Part shown: in pieces, positions 26,219-34,076 of the stretch
How the letters are laid out: each line of letters begins with the position of its first letter
How positions within the stretch are numbered: position 1 is the stretch's first letter
Assembly (NCBI RefSeq): GCF_019443085.1
Contig: NZ_JAHZIL010000006.1
Location: forward strand, 1-64,000
Length of the DNA: 64,000 nt
Direction: 5' to 3'
DNA from: Marinobacter sp. F4218
GTDB taxonomy: Bacteria > Pseudomonadota > Gammaproteobacteria > Pseudomonadales > Oleiphilaceae
Notes under the pieces: model-generated
Database searches by the model: none
The model's input: the letters and a program-made list of their open reading frames with translations, nothing else
What the model was told of the DNA's origin: nothing
Made by a program: the position numbers and the translations under genes

Positions 26219-27343
26219 ATGAGTGAACGCACCCAGTTGCGCCAGGCTCGTCGTCTGGTCATCAAAATCGGAAGCGCCCTGCTGACCAATGACGGCAAGG
26301 GGCTTGATGTCGCGTCATTGGGCCTCTGGGTCGATCAGATTGCGGAGCTGATTGAAAGTGGCGTCGAGGTGGTGATCGTGTCGTCCGGCTCGGTCGCCGA
26401 AGGCATGAGTCGTCTGGGTTGGACGACTCGCCCCCAGCAACTCCATGAGCTGCAGGCTGCGGCGGCGGTCGGGCAGATGGGGCTGGTGCAGACCTGGGAG
26501 GCGCAATTCAAGCGCCACGGTTTGCACGCGGCGCAGATTCTGCTGACTCACGATGACCTGTCCGACCGTAAGCGTTACCTGAATGGTCGCAGCACGCTAC
26601 GGGCGCTGCTGGATTTTGGGGTGATTCCCATCGTGAATGAGAACGATACGGTGGTCACCGATGAAATCCGGTTTGGTGATAACGATACCCTGGGCGCCCT
26701 GGTGGCCAACCTCATTGAAGCCGATGGTCTGATTATCCTGACCGATCAGGTCGGGCTGTTTGATAAGGACCCCCGCAAGCACGCAGACGCCTCCCTGGTT
26801 ACCGAGCGCAAGGCTGGCGATCCGGAGCTGGATGCCATGGCTGGCGGCGGTGCCGGTGTGCTGGGCCGGGGTGGCATGCTGACTAAGGTTCGGGCGGCCC
26901 GACTGGCGGCCCGGTCCGGTGCATTCACGGTGATTGTCGGCGGCCGGATCGAAGGCGTGGTTACCCGCCTGCGTCAGGGCGACGTGATCGGCACCTTGCT
27001 GCTCCCGGAACAGGGGCGAATTGCGGCCCGCAAACAGTGGTTGGCCAGTCATCTGCAAACGCGGGGCCAGCTGACGCTCGACGATGGTGCGGTAAAGGTG
27101 GTTTGTCTTGGTGGGCGCAGTCTGTTGCCTGTTGGTGTGAAGGCTGTCTCGGGCCAGTTTCGCCGGGGCGAAATGGTTTCCTGTGTGGATGCCCAGGGTA
27201 AAGAAGTTGCCCGAGGCCTGGTGAACTATGATGCGGACGAGGCGAGGGCAATCGCCGGACGCTCAAGTAACCGGATTGTTGAGGTGCTGGGTTATGTCTC
27301 CGGCGAAGAGATGATTCACCGTGATAACCTGGTGATCGTCTGA
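26219..27343 (+). CDS. proB: Glutamate 5-kinase
   Basis: First step of proline synthesis: ATP-dependent phosphorylation of glutamate, normally feedback-inhibited by proline. The 374 residues comprise the amino-acid kinase domain (KIGSALLTNDGKG near 16, VSSGSVAEG near 57, NENDTVVTDEIRFGDND near 140) and a C-terminal PUA domain from about 280. It probably shares a transcript with obgE, an order common in pseudomonads and relatives. Confidence 0.97.
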   Translation: MSERTQLRQARRLVIKIGSALLTNDGKGLDVASLGLWVDQIAELIESGVEVVIVSSGSVAEGMSRLGWTTRPQQLHELQAAAAVGQMGLVQTWEAQFKRHGLHAAQILLTHDDLSDRKRYLNGRSTLRALLDFGVIPIVNENDTVVTDEIRFGDNDTLGALVANLIEADGLIILTDQVGLFDKDPRKHADASLVTERKAGDPELDAMAGGGAGVLGRGGMLTKVRAARLAARSGAFTVIVGGRIEGVVTRLRQGDVIGTLLLPEQGRIAARKQWLASHLQTRGQLTLDDGAVKVVCLGGRSLLPVGVKAVSGQFRRGEMVSCVDAQGKEVARGLVNYDADEARAIAGRSSNRIVEVLGYVSGEEMIHRDNLVIV

Positions 27344-27467
27344 AAACGATTAGGTGTATTCGAGATCCAGCCCTGCTTCCATTTTCTTCAGAGATTTCAG
27401 GGCGTTTGTTTGGCCATCCGTTACGTTAGAGGCGGAGTTGTTATTGCGAGCCCTCTGCGCTGTCACT

Positions 27468-28091
27468 TCAAATGAGGTCAAGAGATTTCGCAATCCGCAC
27501 ACACCCGGTACGATTGGTGGCACCCAATTCAATAAAAAGCGCACTGACATGAGCTTTGATGGTGTGCTCCGTCAGATACAAGGTAGTGGCGATCTGTCGG
27601 TTGGTGTATCCCTGCGCAATCAATTCGAGAACCTGCTGTTGACGGCGGGTGATATTGCCAGTTTGAGCAAAACGTCGGGCCTTGAGTGCACTGAGTTGCT
27701 TGTTTGTGGCGGGCGGGATGTAAATATTTCCTTCAAGAATGTACGCGAGTGCCGCCAATATTTGCTCGGCACTGAATGACTTCGGGATTAATCCAAGTAC
27801 CCCCATATCAAGCGCAGATCGAATCGATCGGAGGTTGTCTTCTTCCGACATGATCACCGTTGGAAACCTGATGCCCTGTTCCTGAAGTCGATATATGACT
27901 GAGAGGCCGCAAGTATCGGGCATCATAAGGTTAATGAATACCAGATCAAATGCCTTCCCTGACTCCAATAGAACAATGGCCGCTTCCGCGCTATTGGCCC
28001 CGCTAACCACTGCACTTGAGTTCAGCTTCTTCAGAACTTGCCGAACACCGTCAACAAACAGCGGATGATCATCAACAACCAGTACCTGCAT
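27468..28091 (-). CDS. LuxR/NarL-type response regulator with Asn at the phosphorylation site
   Basis: The 207 residues form a receiver domain (1-120) and a LuxR-type helix-turn-helix (about 145-207: ITRRQQQVLELIAQGYTNRQ). The acidic pocket (Asp7, Asp8), the Ser of VIMSEED and the Lys of IPKS are kept. The phospho-acceptor position is Asn54 (FINLMMPD instead of the usual LDL); the codon is AAC at 27932-27930 on the minus strand. It is therefore unlikely to be switched by ordinary Asp phosphorylation. No histidine kinase is adjacent. It is divergent from the giant surface lipoprotein gene 198 bases away, the obvious candidate target. Alternative: an autoregulator acting elsewhere. Confidence 0.88.
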   Translation of the reverse strand: MQVLVVDDHPLFVDGVRQVLKKLNSSAVVSGANSAEAAIVLLESGKAFDLVFINLMMPDTCGLSVIYRLQEQGIRFPTVIMSEEDNLRSIRSALDMGVLGLIPKSFSAEQILAALAYILEGNIYIPPATNKQLSALKARRFAQTGNITRRQQQVLELIAQGYTNRQIATTLYLTEHTIKAHVSALFIELGATNRTGCVRIAKSLDLI

Positions 28092-28177
28092 GGCCCGTGT
28101 CCGATTCCTTGGAAAATGGCGCGAAATTAATACTTTTGCCTAATGACTGCTCATTTTCTTTACGGTATACCTTTTAA

Positions 28178-28195
28178 TTGTAACAGGAATGTAAC
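28178..28195 (+). promoter_or_regulatory. Tandem 7-bp direct repeats, PhoB-box-like, upstream of the giant lipoprotein
   Basis: TTGTAAC (28178-28184) and ATGTAAC (28189-28195) repeat with an 11-bp period, one helical turn, as in sites for OmpR/PhoB-type regulators. They lie in the 198-base divergent region between the regulator and lipoprotein genes. Similarity to the PhoB box is partial. Confidence 0.35.
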
Positions 28196-28289
28196 ATAAA
28201 GTCGCAGAGCGTTCGGACCGGGATGTGCCTCAGAGTTGGCTGGTGGAGGGGGCGGTTGCAGGCGTGCAACAGGATGACGTGAGGGAAGT

Positions 28290-31200
28290 ATGTCTGCTCA
28301 AATGGAAGATCTATCCAGTGTTGGAGAGTGTCATCTCGTAAAAACTAGTTGCCGCATCAATCGAGGGGCAAGAATTGCGGTGGTGCTGTTAGTGGCACTG
28401 CTGCTGCATGCTTGCGGCGGGGGTTCAGGCGAATCGGCCGACGTGACAGGTTCTGGTTCGGTTAATGTGGATGCGGGCGAACTGTCGGCAATTTCGAAAG
28501 TGGTGTCTTTGAGCCGCAACTACGTGGAAATTGAGTTCGCTGACCCCGTTGATCCGGAAGTGTCGGGGAATCCTCTCAGTTACAACATCACACTGTCGAA
28601 CGGCAATCGAGTTGCGGTGGTGGCTGCATACCCGGGGCTCGACGGGACCTCCGTTTTGCTTCAGCTTGCTCCAGAGGAAGAGGATGTCCAGCTTATTCCA
28701 AACGGAACTCTGCAGCTGGATCTGGCAAATGTTGACGACGAACCAATCCTCTTTATCGGTGATGGCAGTGAGGAGCCGAGGCTGCTGAGCGTCGTCTCCC
28801 TCAGCGATGCTGTGGTGTTTTTGCAGTTCAGTGAGCCGGTTTCGGATGACGCGGGTGATATCAAAAATTACCGGCTGACATCAAAAAGCGGTAATGGCCT
28901 TAAAATCGAGCAGGTATTATTGGGTGGGCAGGCGGACACCGTCGTTTTGACGACTGAGTCGCAGGAGGACGCCTATTATGACCTTGAGCTGAGCGGGGTT
29001 ACTGGTCTTATCAGTGGCTTGCCCCTGTATATGCTCCCCTCCGACAAGACATTCCTCGGTATGTCTCTCCAGACGGCTATCGCGGAAACTCCGTCCGTAG
29101 TCAGCGCGGCATCGTTGGATAACACCCATGTGCAGGTCACCTTCAGCAAACCGATGAGCGAGCAGACGCCAAGCTCTGCAACCTTTTCTATCACTCAGGC
29201 CAACGTGAATCCCGAATCGGGTGTTCTGGGCGTGATTGATGCACGCTTTGCCAGCGCGGACCGTCGGGTCATTGAGCTTACCACCCGATCCCAGAGTGAG
29301 CTGACCTATCAGGTGGCCGTAACCAACGCCACCGACATGTATGGTCAGCAGCTGAAGGTTAACGATGGCGTGGTCTCATTCGGGACCGCCAACACGGCCA
29401 TCTTTGCCGGAACTCCTGCTGGAGCGGCTGAGCTCGTGGATTCCGATGGCGATGGCCTGTATGACAGTGAGGAGCAGGCCGGCACCATTGTCGTGGTGGA
29501 GATGGCGAACGGTGAAATCATTACCCGGCAGGTAACCAGCGACCCCAACCTCGCCGACACTGATGGCGATGGCCTCGACGACTTCCTGGAACTGCAGTTC
29601 GGCATGAACCCCCGGGCTACCGACACCGATGGGGACGGCATTCACGATAATCTCGAGCTGAACAAGGTCTACAGCAACCCGTTCGCCCAGGACAGTGATC
29701 TGGACGGCTTGCAGGATGGCTTCGAGCATTTTGACCTCAAAACGTCCCCGGTTTTGGCGGATACCGATGGCGATCAGCTTGATGATTATCGGGAGCTGTT
29801 CGAACTGAATCGTGATCCGCGGATTGCCGACGTGCCCAAGCTGACAATCAGCGTGGGTGATGTTCGGCTGCAGCTTGACGAACGGTTTAGTTACACGGAT
29901 GAAACCGGAGAGGTGATTACTGAAGAGTCCAATACCAGCACAACGTTGACCCAGAGTGAAAATACCTCCTTTACTAGAACCGATGGTGGCACGGATGAGT
30001 GGGGAGGTGGGGGTGGTTTTAGAACAGGCCTTGGCAATGGCAGTTTTTTTGGCGGGGACAAAGGCGTTTCCGGTGGAATCGAGGTTACTGGTTATGTGTT
30101 TGACACCAATACCACCAATTGGCAAACAGACAATGGATCGGCCAGGGAGTCGCAAGAGGCTTATGAGCGATCGCAAACGAAGGGTAAGGAGCTGAGCAGT
30201 ACTCAAACCGTGACGCGTGAAGTGATCGGGGCCAGTATTGATGTTCCCCTGAGTATCGCCAACGAGGGCAATGTTCCTTTTACCCTGCGCAATCTGGAAA
30301 TTACCGTGTTGCAGCAGATAGGTGGTCGTGACACGTTTTTGCCAGTGGCAACACTGGTACCGAGTTCTGAGCTGGCGACGGGGTCTCCGCTGACGATCAA
30401 TCTGGGAGGTAGCACTAATGAGCGTGGGCCCTTCTTGTTCAGTAGCCGAGAAGTGTTCCCGAATCTGGTCGAGAGTCTGATGCGCAACCCTGCTTCCCTG
30501 GTGTTTCGCGTCGCCAACTACGATGTCGAGGATGAGCTGGGGCGTAATTATACGTTTATCAGCCAGGTAGCCCGGGACCGCACCGGCAGCGTTGTGCTGG
30601 ATTATGGCGACGCCAGCGCCGCTGAAAATTACCTGCTGGCCACGGCGGGCGTCTTGCAGGACGACCAGTACTTGGGCGGATTCAGCCCATCAGGACGGGC
30701 GCTGGGTCTGCCCCTGAGTTACTTGGTGGAATCAACTATTGGCCTGCCGCGTCATCAGACCAATCTGGATTACATTTCAGCTGGTAATGACGGTGTTTTG
30801 AATACGGGGGCCGAAGGCGACGACGTTCGGGATGAGGATAATCAGGTCATTCGATCGGGTCCCAACGGTTGGCTTGAAACGAAGCCGGGCGGTGACGACT
30901 ACATTGCTAATCCGACCGGTGTTAGCGGCATTATCGCTGGCCTGAACAAGACAGCCGACAGTATTGCTCAGGGGGACGATATCCAGCTGGTTCCTGTGGG
31001 CACGAGTGGTGTTAGCCTCGGAACGATTGTCATTGGTCCTGGAGAGAACGGTGTGCTGGATACGCCTGCCAAAGACGATGATATTGTCGATTTTATTGGT
31101 GGTTTTGAAACCAGTCGCACGTGCTCGGCATTTTCCGAGAACGCGGGGGCAATTTGCCGGGTCGACGGTGAATGCCTGAGCGGCACCTGCAGCGGCCCCC

Positions 31201-33479
31201 AGAAGTTGGTGCGAATCAAATCCTTGCGCAATGGCGATTTCAACCGGGGCTGGGTGATTCTAACCTCCGGCCAGCTGCCGGATGCCGCCAATTTTGATCA
31301 GATTACCGTTGAGCCGGGCGACAACCTCAGTCTGGCATTTTTGCAGGATCTGGATGGCGACGGCCTGTTTGCGCGCAATGAATTCCTTTTTGGCTCTACC
31401 GACAGTGAACGTAACCGCTTTGACAACAGGCTTTTTGGTCCGGCTTTCTCGGGGGAAGCGGCGGGTACTGATGATGTGAAGGATTCGGTGGACAGCGATC
31501 AGGATGGTTTGAGCGACTTCGCGGAAGTCTTCGTTGGCTGGAAGGTCGCCGTAGACGGCGGGGCCTTGCGCCAGACCTTTTCATCGCCGCGGTTTGGCGA
31601 TACCGATGGCGATGGCCTTTGGGATGTTGAGGAGCAGGATCTGCGGGGTTTTTGTGAGCCGGGAGATAGTCGTGCCCAAGCGCTTTGTGCCTTTCAGAGT
31701 GACGAGCCGGTCAGTCAGGCAGACGCTATCGGGATTATTGCGGGTCCAAACAACACTGCGGACACCACGGCAGAGGGCGATGATGAGCAGTTAACGCCCG
31801 TTGGTGCCGAAAATCTGGCCTACGGGACTCCAGTAGTCGGACCTGGTCCGGATGGCCAGCTCAATACGGATCCCGCTGTCGATGATGTCTACGAAGCCGC
31901 CTTCAGTGTTCCGCCCGCGACCGACCCGGCCGAGCCGGACACCGACCGGGATGGCATTTCGGATTTCACTGAGCTTGGCGGTTTCGATGCCTTGCTGGCC
32001 ATCGTCGATGGTGGCAACGGTGAAGCGGAATCCCTGGCCAGCGGCGACGATATCCAACGTGCCTTTATCAACAATCCAGTTCCCTCTGGCAATGTGATTG
32101 TCCTGCCGGGAACCAATTCCGCTATCGATAGCACACCTGGAGGGGATGATGTATTGCGCGAAGCAGAGACAGTTCTGACAGATCCGCTTCGCCGGGATAC
32201 CGATGACGATTCGGTGGCAGACGGCAGTGAGCTTGTTCGCGGTTCTGACCCGACTGTGGATGATAGGGCGGATTTCTTTGACGCGGATCAGGATGGTTTG
32301 ACTGACGGCGAGGAGGATTTAGGCTGGCTGGTATCTGTCAATGGTAGCGCCGGGGATGAGGTCACCTCTAGCAAGTCGTTGCCAGATACTGATTTTGACG
32401 GCTTGCCGGATTTTGTAGAGCGTGACCTCCGTACCAATCCGCGCAGTGTAGACACCGATGGCGATACCATCAGTGATTACGACGAGGTGGCGGATCTGTC
32501 CAAGTACCTGAGCATTGCCGCGCTGTATCCCAACATGAACATCACATCGGCCAATACCGGTGGCTATGGTACGGATCCTACGAAGTCAGATACGGACGGC
32601 GATGATTTGTCCGATCAGGTGGAGCTGATTTCAGGGTCCAGGCTCAGTTTACCCGGAGAAACAACGGCAACCACGGTTTTCACGTCCCCCATTTTTGAAG
32701 ATACCGATCTGGATGATCTGAACGATGGTGATGAGATTGCTGCTCAGACGGATCCGACCAATGCAGACACCGATGGTGATGGCCGGCGAGATGGTGCGGA
32801 GATTGCCGTTGGTACTGATCCCCTGGTGCCTGATGTCGCTTTCCGGGTCATCGTGCGCGACCTCATTATTAACAACCAATGCAAGGACGCCTCAGAGGGG
32901 AGTGCCGATGTGCAGGCTGGCGAGGTGATGTGGTGGGTCGTGGCCGAAGATCCTCAAACAGGGCAGAAGAAATTGCTGTCTGATGCGCTGGATGCCGAGA
33001 CTTTTCAAAATAATGACGATGACCTGGGGGCCATTTTCTACCAGCCCGCGACGATTGACGGTGTAGATTATGAATTCAGAGATCGAGTGCCTGTTCAAAT
33101 ACCCGATCTTAATGAGGATGATCGTCGTGCCTGCTACTACAAGCGTGTTTGGAACCAAAGTACCTGGTTGCAGTTGGAAGATTCGTGGCTTAGTAACTCA
33201 TTGCATGTGTATAGTTTGAAACCTGGTGAATCATTTGGCCTTCAGGCGGCGTTTCTTGAGGCAGATGAGTTTATCTCGGATGATTGCGGTGTCGCGCCGA
33301 ATTTCATTCCTTCAACGGTCACTGCGAGCGAGCTTCACAAAACACTTCGCAGGCGCTACAGCTATGATGATTTGGTCAGTTCGAGTGGCATTTCCTTGAC
33401 CGGTGCTGATGCAAACGATGTGGTTAACAACAACTCGTGCAGCATCGATTTTCGGATTGATATCGAGATAGTGCGTTAA
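28290..33479 (+). CDS. Giant surface lipoprotein with calcium-binding repeats and a protective-antigen-like region
   Basis: A 1729-residue predicted lipoprotein: hydrophobic stretch 28-41 and lipobox LLHAC (Cys42), then GGGSGESAD. Three Ig-like domains follow (about 67-160, 163-255, 268-370). DxDxDG calcium repeats run from 384 to 510. Residues about 514-790 resemble the pore/oligomerisation part of anthrax protective antigen and clostridial binary toxin B: VPKLTISVGDVRLQLDE at 514, a Ser/Thr/Gly-rich stretch (545-640) where the beta-barrel hairpin would lie, IDVPLSIANEGNVPF at 650 and GPFLFSSREVF at 713. From 830 come GDD-ending repeats, a four-Cys segment near 945-965 and more calcium modules to about 1510. 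The C-terminal 210 residues (four Cys) are unrecognised. Role unknown: adhesin, pore or toxin-like translocase are possible. The toxin-B likeness is my reading and needs a profile search. Confidence 0.7.
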   Translation: MSAQMEDLSSVGECHLVKTSCRINRGARIAVVLLVALLLHACGGGSGESADVTGSGSVNVDAGELSAISKVVSLSRNYVEIEFADPVDPEVSGNPLSYNITLSNGNRVAVVAAYPGLDGTSVLLQLAPEEEDVQLIPNGTLQLDLANVDDEPILFIGDGSEEPRLLSVVSLSDAVVFLQFSEPVSDDAGDIKNYRLTSKSGNGLKIEQVLLGGQADTVVLTTESQEDAYYDLELSGVTGLISGLPLYMLPSDKTFLGMSLQTAIAETPSVVSAASLDNTHVQVTFSKPMSEQTPSSATFSITQANVNPESGVLGVIDARFASADRRVIELTTRSQSELTYQVAVTNATDMYGQQLKVNDGVVSFGTANTAIFAGTPAGAAELVDSDGDGLYDSEEQAGTIVVVEMANGEIITRQVTSDPNLADTDGDGLDDFLELQFGMNPRATDTDGDGIHDNLELNKVYSNPFAQDSDLDGLQDGFEHFDLKTSPVLADTDGDQLDDYRELFELNRDPRIADVPKLTISVGDVRLQLDERFSYTDETGEVITEESNTSTTLTQSENTSFTRTDGGTDEWGGGGGFRTGLGNGSFFGGDKGVSGGIEVTGYVFDTNTTNWQTDNGSARESQEAYERSQTKGKELSSTQTVTREVIGASIDVPLSIANEGNVPFTLRNLEITVLQQIGGRDTFLPVATLVPSSELATGSPLTINLGGSTNERGPFLFSSREVFPNLVESLMRNPASLVFRVANYDVEDELGRNYTFISQVARDRTGSVVLDYGDASAAENYLLATAGVLQDDQYLGGFSPSGRALGLPLSYLVESTIGLPRHQTNLDYISAGNDGVLNTGAEGDDVRDEDNQVIRSGPNGWLETKPGGDDYIANPTGVSGIIAGLNKTADSIAQGDDIQLVPVGTSGVSLGTIVIGPGENGVLDTPAKDDDIVDFIGGFETSRTCSAFSENAGAICRVDGECLSGTCSGPQKLVRIKSLRNGDFNRGWVILTSGQLPDAANFDQITVEPGDNLSLAFLQDLDGDGLFARNEFLFGSTDSERNRFDNRLFGPAFSGEAAGTDDVKDSVDSDQDGLSDFAEVFVGWKVAVDGGALRQTFSSPRFGDTDGDGLWDVEEQDLRGFCEPGDSRAQALCAFQSDEPVSQADAIGIIAGPNNTADTTAEGDDEQLTPVGAENLAYGTPVVGPGPDGQLNTDPAVDDVYEAAFSVPPATDPAEPDTDRDGISDFTELGGFDALLAIVDGGNGEAESLASGDDIQRAFINNPVPSGNVIVLPGTNSAIDSTPGGDDVLREAETVLTDPLRRDTDDDSVADGSELVRGSDPTVDDRADFFDADQDGLTDGEEDLGWLVSVNGSAGDEVTSSKSLPDTDFDGLPDFVERDLRTNPRSVDTDGDTISDYDEVADLSKYLSIAALYPNMNITSANTGGYGTDPTKSDTDGDDLSDQVELISGSRLSLPGETTATTVFTSPIFEDTDLDDLNDGDEIAAQTDPTNADTDGDGRRDGAEIAVGTDPLVPDVAFRVIVRDLIINNQCKDASEGSADVQAGEVMWWVVAEDPQTGQKKLLSDALDAETFQNNDDDLGAIFYQPATIDGVDYEFRDRVPVQIPDLNEDDRRACYYKRVWNQSTWLQLEDSWLSNSLHVYSLKPGESFGLQAAFLEADEFISDDCGVAPNFIPSTVTASELHKTLRRRYSYDDLVSSSGISLTGADANDVVNNNSCSIDFRIDIEIVR
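30776..32160 (+). repeat. Four-copy GDD/PGxNG protein repeat inside the giant lipoprotein gene
   Basis: Coding repeats at about 30776-30900, 30919-31090, 31727-31892 and 31995-32160 (residues about 830-872, 877-935, 1147-1202, 1236-1291). Each is two half-units of the form G-x-N-x-x-x-[LA]-[DN]-[ST]-x-x-x-G-D-D and G-P-x-[ND]-G-x-[LI]-[DN]-T-x-P-x-x-D-D. DNA identity between copies is modest, so the repetition is old rather than a recent duplication. Confidence 0.7.
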
Positions 33480-33497
33480 TCGTCCTGGAGCTAACAT

Positions 33498-33528
33498 AAA
33501 AAAAACCGGCCAGTTGGCCGGTTTTTTT
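33498..33528. terminator. Bidirectional terminator between the giant lipoprotein gene and rpsT
   Basis: Eight A, then CCGGCC (33506-33511), loop AGTT, GGCCGG (33516-33521) and seven T. The symmetrical A and T runs let it work for both convergent genes. Confidence 0.9.
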
Positions 33529-33548
33529 ATTTCTGAAGGAAAATCCGC

Positions 33549-33818
33549 TTACGCGCTCTTCAGAGACTTGATCCGGGCGCTCAGGCGGCTCTTGCTACGA
33601 GCAACCTTGTTTTTCGCGAAGATGCCTTTGTTGACCATGCTGTCCAGAATCGGCTGAGCCTGCTGGAAGGCAGCCTGGGCTTCTTCGTAGTTGCCAGCTT
33701 CAATCTTGGACTGAATCTTTTTCATGTAAGTACGAGCCATAGAACGCAGGCTTGCGTTGTGCTTGCGGTTCTTCTCGTTCTGACGTGCGCGCTTCTTGGC
33801 TTGCGGGGAATTTGCCAC
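33549..33818 (-). CDS. rpsT: 30S ribosomal protein S20
   Basis: Early-binding small-subunit protein. The 89 residues begin MANSPQAKKRARQNEKNR and have the alternating basic helices of S20. It is transcribed alone on the minus strand, divergent from murJ, and ends at a shared terminator. Confidence 0.98.
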   Translation of the reverse strand: MANSPQAKKRARQNEKNRKHNASLRSMARTYMKKIQSKIEAGNYEEAQAAFQQAQPILDSMVNKGIFAKNKVARSKSRLSARIKSLKSA

Positions 33819-34076
33819 CGTAAAACTCCTGAAAATCTAAAATTCGTTGCTGAATGATTCGTTACATCGCGGGCGCGCCAAAACCAGCGCGTCGAAATAA
33901 ATGACGCGAAACTATGCCGCTGAAACCCGCAGATGTCAAGACCGAAACCTATTTCATGCACCGACACCAAAGGCCTGTGATAAACTCGCCGCTCACTGGA
34001 TGCGGGCGCCCGGGCTGGACTAGTATTTCCCGAGATACCGCGCCAACTTGTTGTTTAATCCCTGGCCAGAGCCTTC

